Positions 6,794 through 15,124 of a DNA stretch of 64,000 bases are shown here, piece after piece. Each line of letters begins with the position of its first letter. Position 1 is the stretch's first letter. This DNA is from Marinomonas profundi (GTDB taxonomy: Bacteria; Pseudomonadota; Gammaproteobacteria; Pseudomonadales; Marinomonadaceae): NCBI RefSeq assembly GCF_020694005.1, contig NZ_CP073013.1, positions 248,001 through 312,000 on the forward strand. Direction: 5' to 3'. The notes beneath the pieces are model-generated. The model searched no databases, was not told where the DNA came from, and saw nothing but the letters and a program-made list of their open reading frames with translations. A program made the translations under genes and the position numbers.

Positions 6794-8113
6794 ATGTTTA
6801 ATGTTCGTTCCGCCTCGCTTGAAACAAAAACGGAAACAAAAACGGAAACAAAAACGGCCACAAAACCGTTCACAAAACTCACTTGTCTAACCGCCATACT
6901 GCTCAGCAGCACTGGCGCCGTGCAGGCGGCCAACACGTTATCTATTGAAAGTTGGCGCAGCGATGACGCCAACATCTGGTCCGATGTCATCATTCCCGCT
7001 TTTAACAAAAGCCACCCAGACACAAAAGTAAACTTCGCCCCCACCCCTCCAACGGAATACAACTCGGCGTTACAAGCAAAATTAAAAGCCGGCTCAGCAG
7101 GCGATTTAATCACCTGCCGCCCATTCGACACCGCACTGGATCTTTATAAAGACGGCCATCTAGCCAACCTAAATCCCCTAAAAGGCCTAGAACAATTCTC
7201 TGACGTGGCAAAAAGCGCATGGGTCACAGACGATGGCAAAGACCAGTTCTGTATGCCGGTAGCGTCGGTACTGCATGGCTTTGTCTATAACAAAGAAATA
7301 TTTGCAGAACTGAATCTATCGGTGCCAAAAACACGCGATGAATTTTTCAAAACATTAGAGACGATCAAATCTGAAAGCCGCTATATCCCCTTAGCCATGG
7401 GCACTGCCGATCAATGGGAAGCCGCGACAATGGGCTTCCAGAACATTGGCCCAAACCATTGGAAAGGTGAAAAAGGTCGTAAAGCACTATTGAGTGGTGA
7501 AGAGAAATTAACCGACCCAGCCTACGTTGATACCTTCAAAGAACTGGCGCAGTGGAAACCCTATTTAGGCCGAGGTTTTGAAGCACAGAAATACTCTGAC
7601 TCACAAAACCTATTCACCTTAAGTCGAGCAGCGATTTATCCTGCAGGCTCTTGGGACATTCAGACGTTCAACAATCAAGCAGATTTTGAGTTTGGCGCTT
7701 TCCCACCACCGGTTGCGAAAGCAGGAGAGACTTGTTACATCAGCGACCATACCGATATGGGCATTGGTATCAACGCAAGCTCAACCAACAAAGAAGCGGC
7801 TCAAGTCTTCTTAAATTGGATGGCGAGCAAAGAGTTCGCGACGCTTTACGCCAATGAAGTACCCGGTTTCTTCCCATTGTCTGATCATCAAATCAACATC
7901 AAAGACCCCGTTGCACAAGAGTTTATGAGCTGGCGTCAGCAGTGCGAATCAACCATTCGTAACTCTTATCAAATTCTGTCTCGTGGCACGCCAAACCTAG
8001 AAAACCAACTGTGGAACGTCAGTGCTCAGGTCATCAATGGCACCATGACACCAGAGGCCGCAGCTAAAGAAGTACAGAGTGGTTTGAAGCAATGGTACAA
8101 ACCTCAACAATAA
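6794..8113 (+). CDS. ABC sugar transporter, periplasmic binding protein
   Basis: 439 aa from the ATG at 6794, which has GGAGAG 6-11 bases upstream; the open frame reaches 6728 without a ribosome site. Extracytoplasmic solute-binding family 1 (CUT1 importers for oligosaccharides). The signal peptide is unusual: a long n-region of about 29 residues made of KTET-type repeats, then a hydrophobic core and a VQA-A cleavage site near residue 45. The mature part starts with a TLSIESW strand and has the family pattern of alternating domains. It is first in an operon with two permeases, an ATPase and a GntR regulator, divergent from nagB. Likely ligand: GlcNAc or chito-oligosaccharides, by context only. 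Confidence 0.9.
   Translation: MFNVRSASLETKTETKTETKTATKPFTKLTCLTAILLSSTGAVQAANTLSIESWRSDDANIWSDVIIPAFNKSHPDTKVNFAPTPPTEYNSALQAKLKAGSAGDLITCRPFDTALDLYKDGHLANLNPLKGLEQFSDVAKSAWVTDDGKDQFCMPVASVLHGFVYNKEIFAELNLSVPKTRDEFFKTLETIKSESRYIPLAMGTADQWEAATMGFQNIGPNHWKGEKGRKALLSGEEKLTDPAYVDTFKELAQWKPYLGRGFEAQKYSDSQNLFTLSRAAIYPAGSWDIQTFNNQADFEFGAFPPPVAKAGETCYISDHTDMGIGINASSTNKEAAQVFLNWMASKEFATLYANEVPGFFPLSDHQINIKDPVAQEFMSWRQQCESTIRNSYQILSRGTPNLENQLWNVSAQVINGTMTPEAAAKEVQSGLKQWYKPQQ
6821..6880 (+). repeat. 12-bp in-frame tandem repeat in the binding-protein signal peptide
   Basis: Three identical 12-mers (gaaacaaaaacg at 6821-6832, 6833-6844 and 6845-6856) followed by two degenerate copies. Each unit encodes four residues, so gain or loss of copies changes the length of the charged n-region without a frameshift. 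Confidence 0.9.
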
Positions 8114-8117
8114 GGTA

Positions 8118-8212
8118 AACCCCACCCTAGCCCTCCCCTTCAAAAAAACAAGGGGAGGGAATAAAACCAACCTGCTCCTCCCCCTGCCAAGGGGGAGGTT
8201 GGGAGGGGGTTA
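8118..8212. repeat. C-rich/G-rich palindromic intergenic repeat
   Basis: The spacer between the binding protein and first permease holds two strong C/G-rich palindromes: CCCTCCCCTT...AAGGGGAGGG (about 8131-8160) and CTCCCCCTGCCAAGGGGGAG (8176-8195), flanked by ACCCCACCCTAGCCC. The start of this sequence reappears at 21262-21278. It is likely a REP-like dispersed repeat; inside an operon it could damp downstream expression and leave the binding protein in excess. Confidence 0.7.
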
Positions 8213-8238
8213 AGATTAATTACCATTTGAGATGAACT

Positions 8239-9174
8239 ATGAAGCCATCCAACCAACATGACGAAAAAAAGCCCTTCCCATGGCACTTGGTGTTTTTCCT
8301 TGGGCCGGGGTTGCTGATTTATGTTGTTTTCAGTGTTTACCCTTTGCTCGACACGCTAGTATTAAGCTTGTACAACGAGCAACAAGGGCAAAGCCATTTT
8401 GTCGGTCTGCAGAACTTTATTACTTTAATCACGGACGATACTTGGTCACAGGCGTTTTGGAACGCGCTTGGCAATAACTTCACATTTTTCGCCATTCACA
8501 TGTTAGTCCAAAACCCCATTGGCCTGATCCTGGCGGTTTTATTAAGCGCGCCTAAATTACGCTTATCCGGCACTTATCGAACGCTTATTTTTATGCCGAC
8601 CATGCTTTCTGTGGTGATTATTGGTTTCGTTTGGCAGCTTTTGTTAAGCCCTATTTGGGGGATTTCAGAGAATTTCCTTTACAGTATTGGACTTGGTCAA
8701 TATTTCGACGCCTGGCTTGGTAAAGAAAGCAGTGCGCTGATCACCTTGGCCTTCATCTCCGTCTGGCAGTTTGTCGGCATCCCGATGATGTTAATTTACG
8801 CCACCTTGCTCAATATTCCAGATGACATTGTCGATGCCAGCGTGGTGGATGGCGCCAATTCATTCCAGACCTTTTGGCACATCAAATTGCCGTTAATCTT
8901 ACCCACCATCGCCATGGTGTCGATTTTAACCTTTGTGGCAAATTTTAATGCTTTTGAACTTATCTATGCGGTAAAAGGCGCCCTTGCTGGGCCGGATTTC
9001 TCGACCGATTTAATGGGGACTTTTTTCTACCGTACTTTCTTTGGCTTCCAGCTACAACAAGGCAGCGCATCGATGGGGGCGGCGGTAGCGACGCTGATGT
9101 TTTTGATTATTTTGGTGGGCGTTATGTTGTTCCTATTCTTTATTCAACGTCGTATTCAGCGATTCCAATTTTAA
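8239..9174 (+). CDS. ABC sugar transporter permease (MalF/UgpA type)
   Basis: 311 aa with about six transmembrane helices, the first at about residues 14-37. The cytoplasmic EAA loop that docks the ATPase is seen as DASVVDGANSFQTFWHIKLP, close to the EAAxxDGA...FxxIxLP consensus. It forms a heterodimer with the next permease and works with the binding protein at 6794 and the ATPase at 10083. The 7-base gap to the next gene supports co-translation. Substrate is inferred as amino sugar from the locus. Confidence 0.92.
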   Translation: MKPSNQHDEKKPFPWHLVFFLGPGLLIYVVFSVYPLLDTLVLSLYNEQQGQSHFVGLQNFITLITDDTWSQAFWNALGNNFTFFAIHMLVQNPIGLILAVLLSAPKLRLSGTYRTLIFMPTMLSVVIIGFVWQLLLSPIWGISENFLYSIGLGQYFDAWLGKESSALITLAFISVWQFVGIPMMLIYATLLNIPDDIVDASVVDGANSFQTFWHIKLPLILPTIAMVSILTFVANFNAFELIYAVKGALAGPDFSTDLMGTFFYRTFFGFQLQQGSASMGAAVATLMFLIILVGVMLFLFFIQRRIQRFQF

Positions 9175-9181
9175 GGCGGCC

Positions 9182-10048
9182 ATGATGAAATTATTAAGTC
9201 GTTTTACGCCTTCTACAGGCATGAGACAAGTGCCGAAAAGCGTCACGGTACACGCGGTGTTATTAGCCTATACCGTGATTGCGCTCTTCCCAATTATCGT
9301 CGTTATTATCAATGCTTTCAAAGAGCGCCGTGCTATTTTTCGTGATCCACTTGGCTTGCCAGACAGTGACTCTTTTACCTTGGTGGGTTTTGAACAAGTG
9401 TTACTCCGATCGGACTTCGGTTTGTATTCTTGGAATAGCTTAATCGTCACCATTTTGGCCGTCGGTTTGGTGCTTATGCTGGGGGCGATGGCCGCTTGGG
9501 CGCTGACAGAATACAAGTTTAAAGGCAATTTGCTGATTACCTTTTTGTTTGCCATGGGCATCATGATTCCCATCCGTCTTGGCACCGTGAGTATTTTGAG
9601 CCTGATGGTCAATCTGAACCTTGTGAACACACTGACCGCACTGGTGTTGGTGTACATCGCCCAAGGCTTACCCCTTGCCGTGTACATCCTATCGGAGTTT
9701 GTACGCACCATTCCCAAGGAACTTACCGAAGCGGCGCGTTGCGATGCGGTGAGTGAATACAAGATTTTCTTTTGTGTCATCTTGCCACTGCTGAAACCGG
9801 CTATGGCGACCGTCGCCGTATTCACCATGATTCCGATTTGGAACGATTTATGGTTCCCACTGATACTCGCACCCGGTGAAGAAACGCGCACCATTACGCT
9901 TGGCGTACAGCAGTTTGTGGGTCAATACGTGACTGATTGGAACTCGGTTCTATCCGCATTGACCTTGGCGATTGTGCCTGTACTGATCCTATACACCATT
10001 TTTTCAAGACAATTGATTCGCGGCTTAACCAGCGGAGCGGTCAAATAA
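9182..10048 (+). CDS. ABC sugar transporter permease (MalG/UgpE type)
   Basis: 288 aa, six predicted helices. The EAA motif is visible as EAARCDAVSEYKIFFCVILP (about 182-201). The first helix ends with the typical MalG-family pattern FPIIVVIINAFK. It pairs with the permease just upstream. Tandem ATG codons at 9182 and 9185 are possible starts. It is third in the nag-linked ABC operon. Confidence 0.92.
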   Translation: MMKLLSRFTPSTGMRQVPKSVTVHAVLLAYTVIALFPIIVVIINAFKERRAIFRDPLGLPDSDSFTLVGFEQVLLRSDFGLYSWNSLIVTILAVGLVLMLGAMAAWALTEYKFKGNLLITFLFAMGIMIPIRLGTVSILSLMVNLNLVNTLTALVLVYIAQGLPLAVYILSEFVRTIPKELTEAARCDAVSEYKIFFCVILPLLKPAMATVAVFTMIPIWNDLWFPLILAPGEETRTITLGVQQFVGQYVTDWNSVLSALTLAIVPVLILYTIFSRQLIRGLTSGAVK

Positions 10049-10082
10049 TATGTTATTCCTTTGACCGTTGGAGGTTTATTTC

Positions 10083-11237
10083 ATGGCTAATGTAAAACTC
10101 AACAATATTAAAAAACGCTTTGGCGATGTGGACGTGCTTCATGGCATTGATCTTGACATTAAAGACGGCGAATTTGTCGTTCTTATCGGTGAATCCGGTT
10201 GCGGCAAATCCACTCTATTGCGTTTACTGTCTGGATTAGAAGACATCACCGAAGGCGACTTGTATATCGATGACGAGCGGGTCAATGGCCGCTCGCCCGC
10301 CAAGCGCGGCATTGCGATGGTGTTTCAGTCTTATGCTTTGTACCCGCATATGAACGTATTCAAAAACATGGCTTTTGGCTTAAAGATCTCAGGTAAAGAC
10401 AAAGCGTTTGTGAATAACAAGGTGATGGAAGCCGCGAAGAAACTAAAAATTGATCGCCTGTTAGAACGCTTACCACGAGAACTATCCGGCGGTCAGCGTC
10501 AGCGTGTTGCCATTGGCCGTGCCATCGTACGCGATCCAAAAGTGTTTTTATTTGATGAACCTTTATCTAACCTAGACGCCTCGCTGCGGGTGCAAACACG
10601 CGTTGAGCTTGGCAAGCTGCATCAAGAACTCAAAGCCACGGTGATTTATGTCACCCATGATCAAGTAGAAGCCATGACATTAGGCGATAAAATCGTGGTG
10701 ATGAATAAAGGCCGTGTTGAGCAAGTGGGCGCGCCATTGGATTTGTACCACCACCCGAAAACGCAATTTGTCGCAGGTTTCATCGGCTCACCTAAAATGA
10801 ACTTTTTAACGGCGAAAATTCATCAGGCCGACCCTGAAAATACGCAACTTATGCTAGAATCTGGCCGCCTTATTCAAGCCTCAGTCGATTCTTCGTCTTT
10901 AAATAAGGGCGATATCGTTCAACTTGGCTTGCGGCCAGAACATATAGTACTCGACTGCGAAAACAATACCTTTGAAGGCAAGGTGACATTGATCGAGCAC
11001 CTTGGTGAGTTATCCTATTTATATGTCGATATAGGCCGCCAAGAAGGCGATATAGTACTAAAAGTAGATGGCGACAACCAACATCAAGCGGGTGACAAGA
11101 TCAGCTTTGGTATTCACTCTAACCGCTTGTATGTATTTGATCACCAAGGCAATGCCTTAACCAGAGTCAAAGCGACAAGTACCAATACGGGCCCCCTTCC
11201 CGTTCAGGACACGGATTATGAAGCAAAATCGAGTTAA
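10083..11237 (+). CDS. ABC sugar transporter ATP-binding protein (UgpC/MsmK family)
   Basis: 384 aa from the ATG at 10083, with GGAGG nine bases upstream; an in-frame TTG at 10068 overlaps that site and is rejected. Seen: Walker A GESGCGKST (36-44), Q-loop FQSYALYP, signature LSGGQRQRVAIGRA, Walker B VFLFDEPLSNLD, H-loop VTHDQVEA, then the C-terminal OB-fold (TOBE/MOD) regulatory domain typical of CUT1 importers. It energises the two upstream permeases. The 3' end overlaps the GntR gene by 20 bases. Confidence 0.94.
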   Translation: MANVKLNNIKKRFGDVDVLHGIDLDIKDGEFVVLIGESGCGKSTLLRLLSGLEDITEGDLYIDDERVNGRSPAKRGIAMVFQSYALYPHMNVFKNMAFGLKISGKDKAFVNNKVMEAAKKLKIDRLLERLPRELSGGQRQRVAIGRAIVRDPKVFLFDEPLSNLDASLRVQTRVELGKLHQELKATVIYVTHDQVEAMTLGDKIVVMNKGRVEQVGAPLDLYHHPKTQFVAGFIGSPKMNFLTAKIHQADPENTQLMLESGRLIQASVDSSSLNKGDIVQLGLRPEHIVLDCENNTFEGKVTLIEHLGELSYLYVDIGRQEGDIVLKVDGDNQHQAGDKISFGIHSNRLYVFDHQGNALTRVKATSTNTGPLPVQDTDYEAKSS

Positions 11238-11973
11238 CGAGTTATTTGGCGCAGCCGAAGCATTGAGAGAAAAAGGCATTCCTCTTTATATGCAGGTAAA
11301 AAAAGCCATTCTAGCGTCTATTTCTGCAGGTCGTGTGCTTGGTGGAGATACACTTCCACCAGAACGCGATCTGGCCAAATACCTTGATGTATCGCGGGTC
11401 ACTGTGCGTCGTGCTATCGATGAATTGGTCAAAGAAGACGTACTGACTCAGCGCCAAGGCGCTGGTACTTTCGTCAGTGAACGGGTTGAACAACCACTCA
11501 ATCATTTGCGCAGTTTTACCGAAGTCATGAAAGCTCGCGGCAAAACCATTACGTCTAAATGGCTGGATCGTTCTTTGGGAATGCCCCATGCTGATGAATG
11601 CAAAGCACTGGGGCTGTCTGCAGAGCAAGAAGTGGTGCGTTTTTACCGTTTGCGGTACGCTGACGGCAAACCCATGGCGCTGGAACTGGCGACCATTCCC
11701 AGCAATTACATTCTCAACCCTTTTGCGATGGAAGGCTCATTGTACGATTTACTGGAACAACAAGGCTGTCGCCCGGTTCGTGCCTTTCAGCGTCTTCGCG
11801 CCATTAGCATTGATGAACAGCGCGCTCAACTGCTCGATATTCCACAACTCAGCGCGGTGCTCTATATTGAACGGACCGCCGTGACGCAGGACGGCACGCC
11901 AATTGAGTTTACGCGCTCATGGTTTCCGGGGGATTCTTATGACTTCGTGGCGGAGATTCACAATACGGTATAA
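11218..11973 (+). CDS. GntR family regulator with UTRA domain (HutC/NagR type)
   Basis: 251 aa. The N-terminal winged helix-turn-helix (about 22-85) shows the family pattern LPPERDLAKYLDVSRVTVRRAI and a GAGTFV wing. The UTRA ligand-binding domain (about 105-245) follows, with ERTAVTQDGTPIEFTRSWF near its end. UTRA members of this type often sense phosphorylated amino sugars such as GlcN-6-P or GlcNAc-6-P. It is last in the ABC operon, overlapping the ATPase gene by 20 bases, and most likely represses both divergent nag operons through the dyads at 6640-6711. Confidence 0.9.
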   Translation: MKQNRVNELFGAAEALREKGIPLYMQVKKAILASISAGRVLGGDTLPPERDLAKYLDVSRVTVRRAIDELVKEDVLTQRQGAGTFVSERVEQPLNHLRSFTEVMKARGKTITSKWLDRSLGMPHADECKALGLSAEQEVVRFYRLRYADGKPMALELATIPSNYILNPFAMEGSLYDLLEQQGCRPVRAFQRLRAISIDEQRAQLLDIPQLSAVLYIERTAVTQDGTPIEFTRSWFPGDSYDFVAEIHNTV

Positions 11974-12235
11974 TCAATCCTTGATGCTCGTAGCGTAGCG
12001 TAGCGGCTACTTTTTATCTTTTGCCTTAGCAAGTCGCTTCGGTCCTGCTAAATTTGCCAACCAGCAAGCGATGTAATATTTGATAAAGGCCACAATCAAG
12101 CAGTCAAGGGTAAGCGAGCAATAGTCCGGTCTCTTGATCACTTATTAATACTAAATTTTCCACATTCCCCTCACCAAAGCACAGGTATACTTAATGCTTA
12201 TTACGACAAAAAAACGACTCTAATAGGCTAACGTT

Positions 12236-12784
12236 ATGCGTATACTCTTCATTAAATCCACCATCATCCTAGTGGGGTGCGCTTTTATCAGCCTAGCACA
12301 TAGCAACGACTTAATTGCCTTTGGCAAAGCTTGTTTAGTGAAAGAAGCTCGTCTCAATAAAGCAAAAAGCAGATTGGATATTTTGTCTCTTAGAGAGCAA
12401 AGCTCGCACGCACAAAGCAACCAAGCGCTGAATTATTTGCAACATTATCGAGCAGAGAAAGCAACATTAGAAACCGCAATGACCGACTGTGCAGAAACCA
12501 CTCCTAATAGCGCCTACTGCCATCAAATACGCCATCGATACAACGAGCTAAATTATTTGATTCAACGAGCTAAAGCGGACAAAGTGGAAGAAGATTTAGC
12601 GGGCAACGATTCCCACATAGACTACGAAATAACAAGGGCGAATTTTCATCAGCGTTACGAGGCTTTTGTCGCCTATTGTCGAAATTCAGACGCTCATTAC
12701 GCCCTGATTCAAAACCCCACCGCCTACGCCGCCGTTTGTTCAAGTGAAGACGCTAAGCCGACGATTACCTGCTCACTCTTTTAA
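12236..12784 (+). CDS. Secreted Cys-containing hypothetical protein
   Basis: 182 aa, family not recognised. The N-terminus is a short signal sequence: MRILFIK then a hydrophobic run. Two processing sites are possible, a lipobox-like LVGC (Cys15) or a signal-peptidase I site near AHS-N (residue 24). The mature part is mainly polar and probably helical, with several Cys residues that could form disulfides in the periplasm. It stands alone, with non-coding spacers of 262 and 310 bases on either side. I found no catalytic motif. Confidence 0.65.
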   Translation: MRILFIKSTIILVGCAFISLAHSNDLIAFGKACLVKEARLNKAKSRLDILSLREQSSHAQSNQALNYLQHYRAEKATLETAMTDCAETTPNSAYCHQIRHRYNELNYLIQRAKADKVEEDLAGNDSHIDYEITRANFHQRYEAFVAYCRNSDAHYALIQNPTAYAAVCSSEDAKPTITCSLF

Positions 12785-13094
12785 ATCCGCGTACGATCGA
12801 AACCACTAAGCAAGCATTTTAATAAATGACGCTAAAACACGTCTTAAATCCTAATAAAGACCTTGAAAAAATTTCAACAATCCGTAAGATCTCAAACAGA
12901 AATCATTCTCAATAAAAATCTATGTCTGATGGCGCTATTCCTATTGGTACGCATATTAGAATAATGAGTGATAAGCCCAGAATAAGAATGCCTAGATTTT
13001 TATACACAATGTTTACCCGTCACCCCAGCAGGGATCTTTACCGCGACTATTATGGAGTAATATTCATCAGCTAGAGGCTGTTGAAGACCAACCT
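12785..13094. other. 310-base spacer upstream of the iron-type importer
   Basis: AT-rich, no ORF. The only notable element is a half-conserved Fur-like site at 12897-12911 (ATCATTCTCA half matches well, left half poorly), compatible with iron control of the fecCD-type genes that follow. No binding-protein gene is hidden here in any frame. Confidence 0.4.
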
Positions 13095-14147
13095 ATGCCA
13101 TCAGACTTAATCTCTAATGCGGTTTCAAGCCAACGACGCAGTGAAAAGCGTCGTTGGACTGTGATCAGCATCTTACTTAGCGTTGTTGTTGTTTCTTTTG
13201 TATTAGATATTGCCACTGGCCCTTCTTTACTCAATGTAAAAGAGGTCGCAAATGCTCTACTAAACCTCATAGGTTTGCCTGTAGAGGTTGATCCTACCAC
13301 CCAAGTTATTGTGTCAAGTTTGCGCTTGCCCATTGCGGTAATGGCGGTGGTGGTTGGTGGGGTACTAGGGGTTGGCGGGGCCGAAATGCAAACCCTACTC
13401 AATAACCCCATGGCAAGCCCTTATACATTAGGTATGGCCGCCGCCGCAGGGTTTGGTGCCGCATTGATGTTGTATTTTGGCTCATTAGGCTTAAATACTA
13501 ACATTGCTGTGCCGTTAGGCGCTTTTGTTTGTTGTATGTTAGCTGCGACGTTTTTGTTTGCCCTCGCGACCATGCGTCACATCAGTTCGGGGCAGCTGAT
13601 ATTGGCTGGTATCGCGCTATTGTTCTTATTTCAATCCTTGTTGTCTCTGGTGCAATTTGTTTCGTCACCAGAACTAAGTCAACAAATTTTGTTTTGGTTG
13701 TTTGGCAGTTTATCAAAAGCCTCTTGGTCAAACCTTTCCATTATTGTCGGCGTTACTGTGGTCTGTATGTTCTTTTTAATTCGTGATGCATGGAAGTTAA
13801 CGGCATTGCGATTAGGAGAAGAAAGAGCCAAGAGCCTCGGCGTCAACATTACTCAACTGAGATTACGCACCTTGCTGATTGTGGCGGTAATGACAGCGAC
13901 AGTAACAAGTTTCGTCGGCATTATTGGTTTTGTCGGTATCGTTGCGCCCAATATCGCTAAAATGCTGGTCGGAGAAGATCAACGTTTCTTTCTCCCTTTA
14001 TCTTTCATTATTGGCGCTTTTTTGCTCTCCAGCGCTTCGGTATTGTCAAAAGTCATTGTTCCCGGCGCTCTTTTCCCGATTGGTATCGTCACCGCCATCA
14101 TCGGCGTGCCTTTCTTCTTTTGGCTCATTTTAGGAAAAAGGCGCTAA
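13095..14147 (+). CDS. FecCD-family iron-compound ABC permease
   Basis: 350 aa, about ten hydrophobic segments, FecCD/BtuC fold. The family signature region is visible: RLP near residue 75, GGAEMQTLLNNPMASPYTLG (92-111), which matches the GxxxQxxxxNPLA(S)P pattern, and the C-terminal GFVGIVAPNIAKMLVG loop that contacts the ATPase. These permeases import ferric siderophores, heme or cobalamin. Only one permease gene is present, so it would act as a homodimer. It is followed by its ATPase with 3 bases between. No binding protein is adjacent, which is unusual. A weak Fur-like site precedes it. Confidence 0.9.
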   Translation: MPSDLISNAVSSQRRSEKRRWTVISILLSVVVVSFVLDIATGPSLLNVKEVANALLNLIGLPVEVDPTTQVIVSSLRLPIAVMAVVVGGVLGVGGAEMQTLLNNPMASPYTLGMAAAAGFGAALMLYFGSLGLNTNIAVPLGAFVCCMLAATFLFALATMRHISSGQLILAGIALLFLFQSLLSLVQFVSSPELSQQILFWLFGSLSKASWSNLSIIVGVTVVCMFFLIRDAWKLTALRLGEERAKSLGVNITQLRLRTLLIVAVMTATVTSFVGIIGFVGIVAPNIAKMLVGEDQRFFLPLSFIIGAFLLSSASVLSKVIVPGALFPIGIVTAIIGVPFFFWLILGKRR

Positions 14148-14150
14148 CTC

Positions 14151-14987
14151 ATGCTGCAAGTAAACAAACTCAATGTCGCTTTCGATGACCTTATACTGGC
14201 ACAAGGCATGTCCTTCACTCTGGTGCCGGGCAAGGTTAATGTCATCATAGGGCCAAATGGCACAGGCAAAAGCACCTTATTAAAAACGCTATTTGGCGAT
14301 ATTCAAGCGACGTCGGGGGAGATTAAATTTAAAAACGACACCTTGCAGCGTAAGCAATTATCTCAATGGCGCCAACAATTTGGTTATATGCCGCAGGACA
14401 TTCGTCTTGATGTAGAGCTAAGCGCCCTAGAAGTGGTATTACTGGGGCAATTAAATACGCTGGGGTTTCGTTTAGAAGATCATGTCATTGAAGAAGCGCT
14501 AAACGCACTCGACAAAATAGGTCTATTGCATCTTGCTAACCGTCCGGTGAATAGACTCAGTGGCGGTCAATGCCAAATGATTTTGTTCGCACAGGCTTTA
14601 ATGCGTAAACCCAAGATACTCATGCTCGATGAACCCGTCAGCGCACTAGACCTGCATTTTCAACATGTCTTGCTAGACCATTTAGATACGCAAACAAAAG
14701 ATCAAGGCTGGATCACTGTCATGGTGCTTCACGACCTGAATCTTGCCGCGCAATACGCCGATAATCTGCTGGTGCTAAAAGACGGCAAATTGGTCGCTAG
14801 CGGTCACCCCAATGACATATTGACACCGTCTTTAATAAAAGACGTCTATAACGTTCATGCCGATGTAACAAAGGATGCCACGGGGGTTCCCTTTGTCAGA
14901 ACAATAAGAACAGCAAGACAGGCGACGACTATAAAACCGCCTACCCATGCTGCAAAAATCACAGAAAAAATAGCGGTGACGGCCTAA
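14151..14987 (+). CDS. FecE-family iron-compound ABC ATPase
   Basis: 278 aa. Seen: Walker A GPNGTGKST (34-42), Q-loop YMPQDI, signature LSGGQCQMILFAQAL, Walker B ILMLDEPVSALD and switch His in MVLHDLN. It is the partner of the FecCD permease immediately upstream (3-base gap). The C-terminal 25 residues (after VPFVRTIR) are low-complexity and Thr/Ala/Lys-rich, a tail the family usually lacks. Substrate not determined: a siderophore is likeliest, heme or cobalamin are alternatives. Confidence 0.9.
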   Translation: MLQVNKLNVAFDDLILAQGMSFTLVPGKVNVIIGPNGTGKSTLLKTLFGDIQATSGEIKFKNDTLQRKQLSQWRQQFGYMPQDIRLDVELSALEVVLLGQLNTLGFRLEDHVIEEALNALDKIGLLHLANRPVNRLSGGQCQMILFAQALMRKPKILMLDEPVSALDLHFQHVLLDHLDTQTKDQGWITVMVLHDLNLAAQYADNLLVLKDGKLVASGHPNDILTPSLIKDVYNVHADVTKDATGVPFVRTIRTARQATTIKPPTHAAKITEKIAVTA

Positions 14988-15124
14988 ACTCCGTCACTTC
15001 TCATCAAACCAGTACGCTGATACTTTTTATCAAACAAAAGATTCTGACACGTTCTATCAATAAACGCTGACATTCTGAACATTGCCGTACCGCCATTATT
15101 TATTAAGGCTTTTTTAATCACATC

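Noticed and set aside
9268..9894. Long antisense open frame opposite the second sugar permease gene
   Set aside because: Composition mirrors the permease codons; no family motif, and the permease is well supported.
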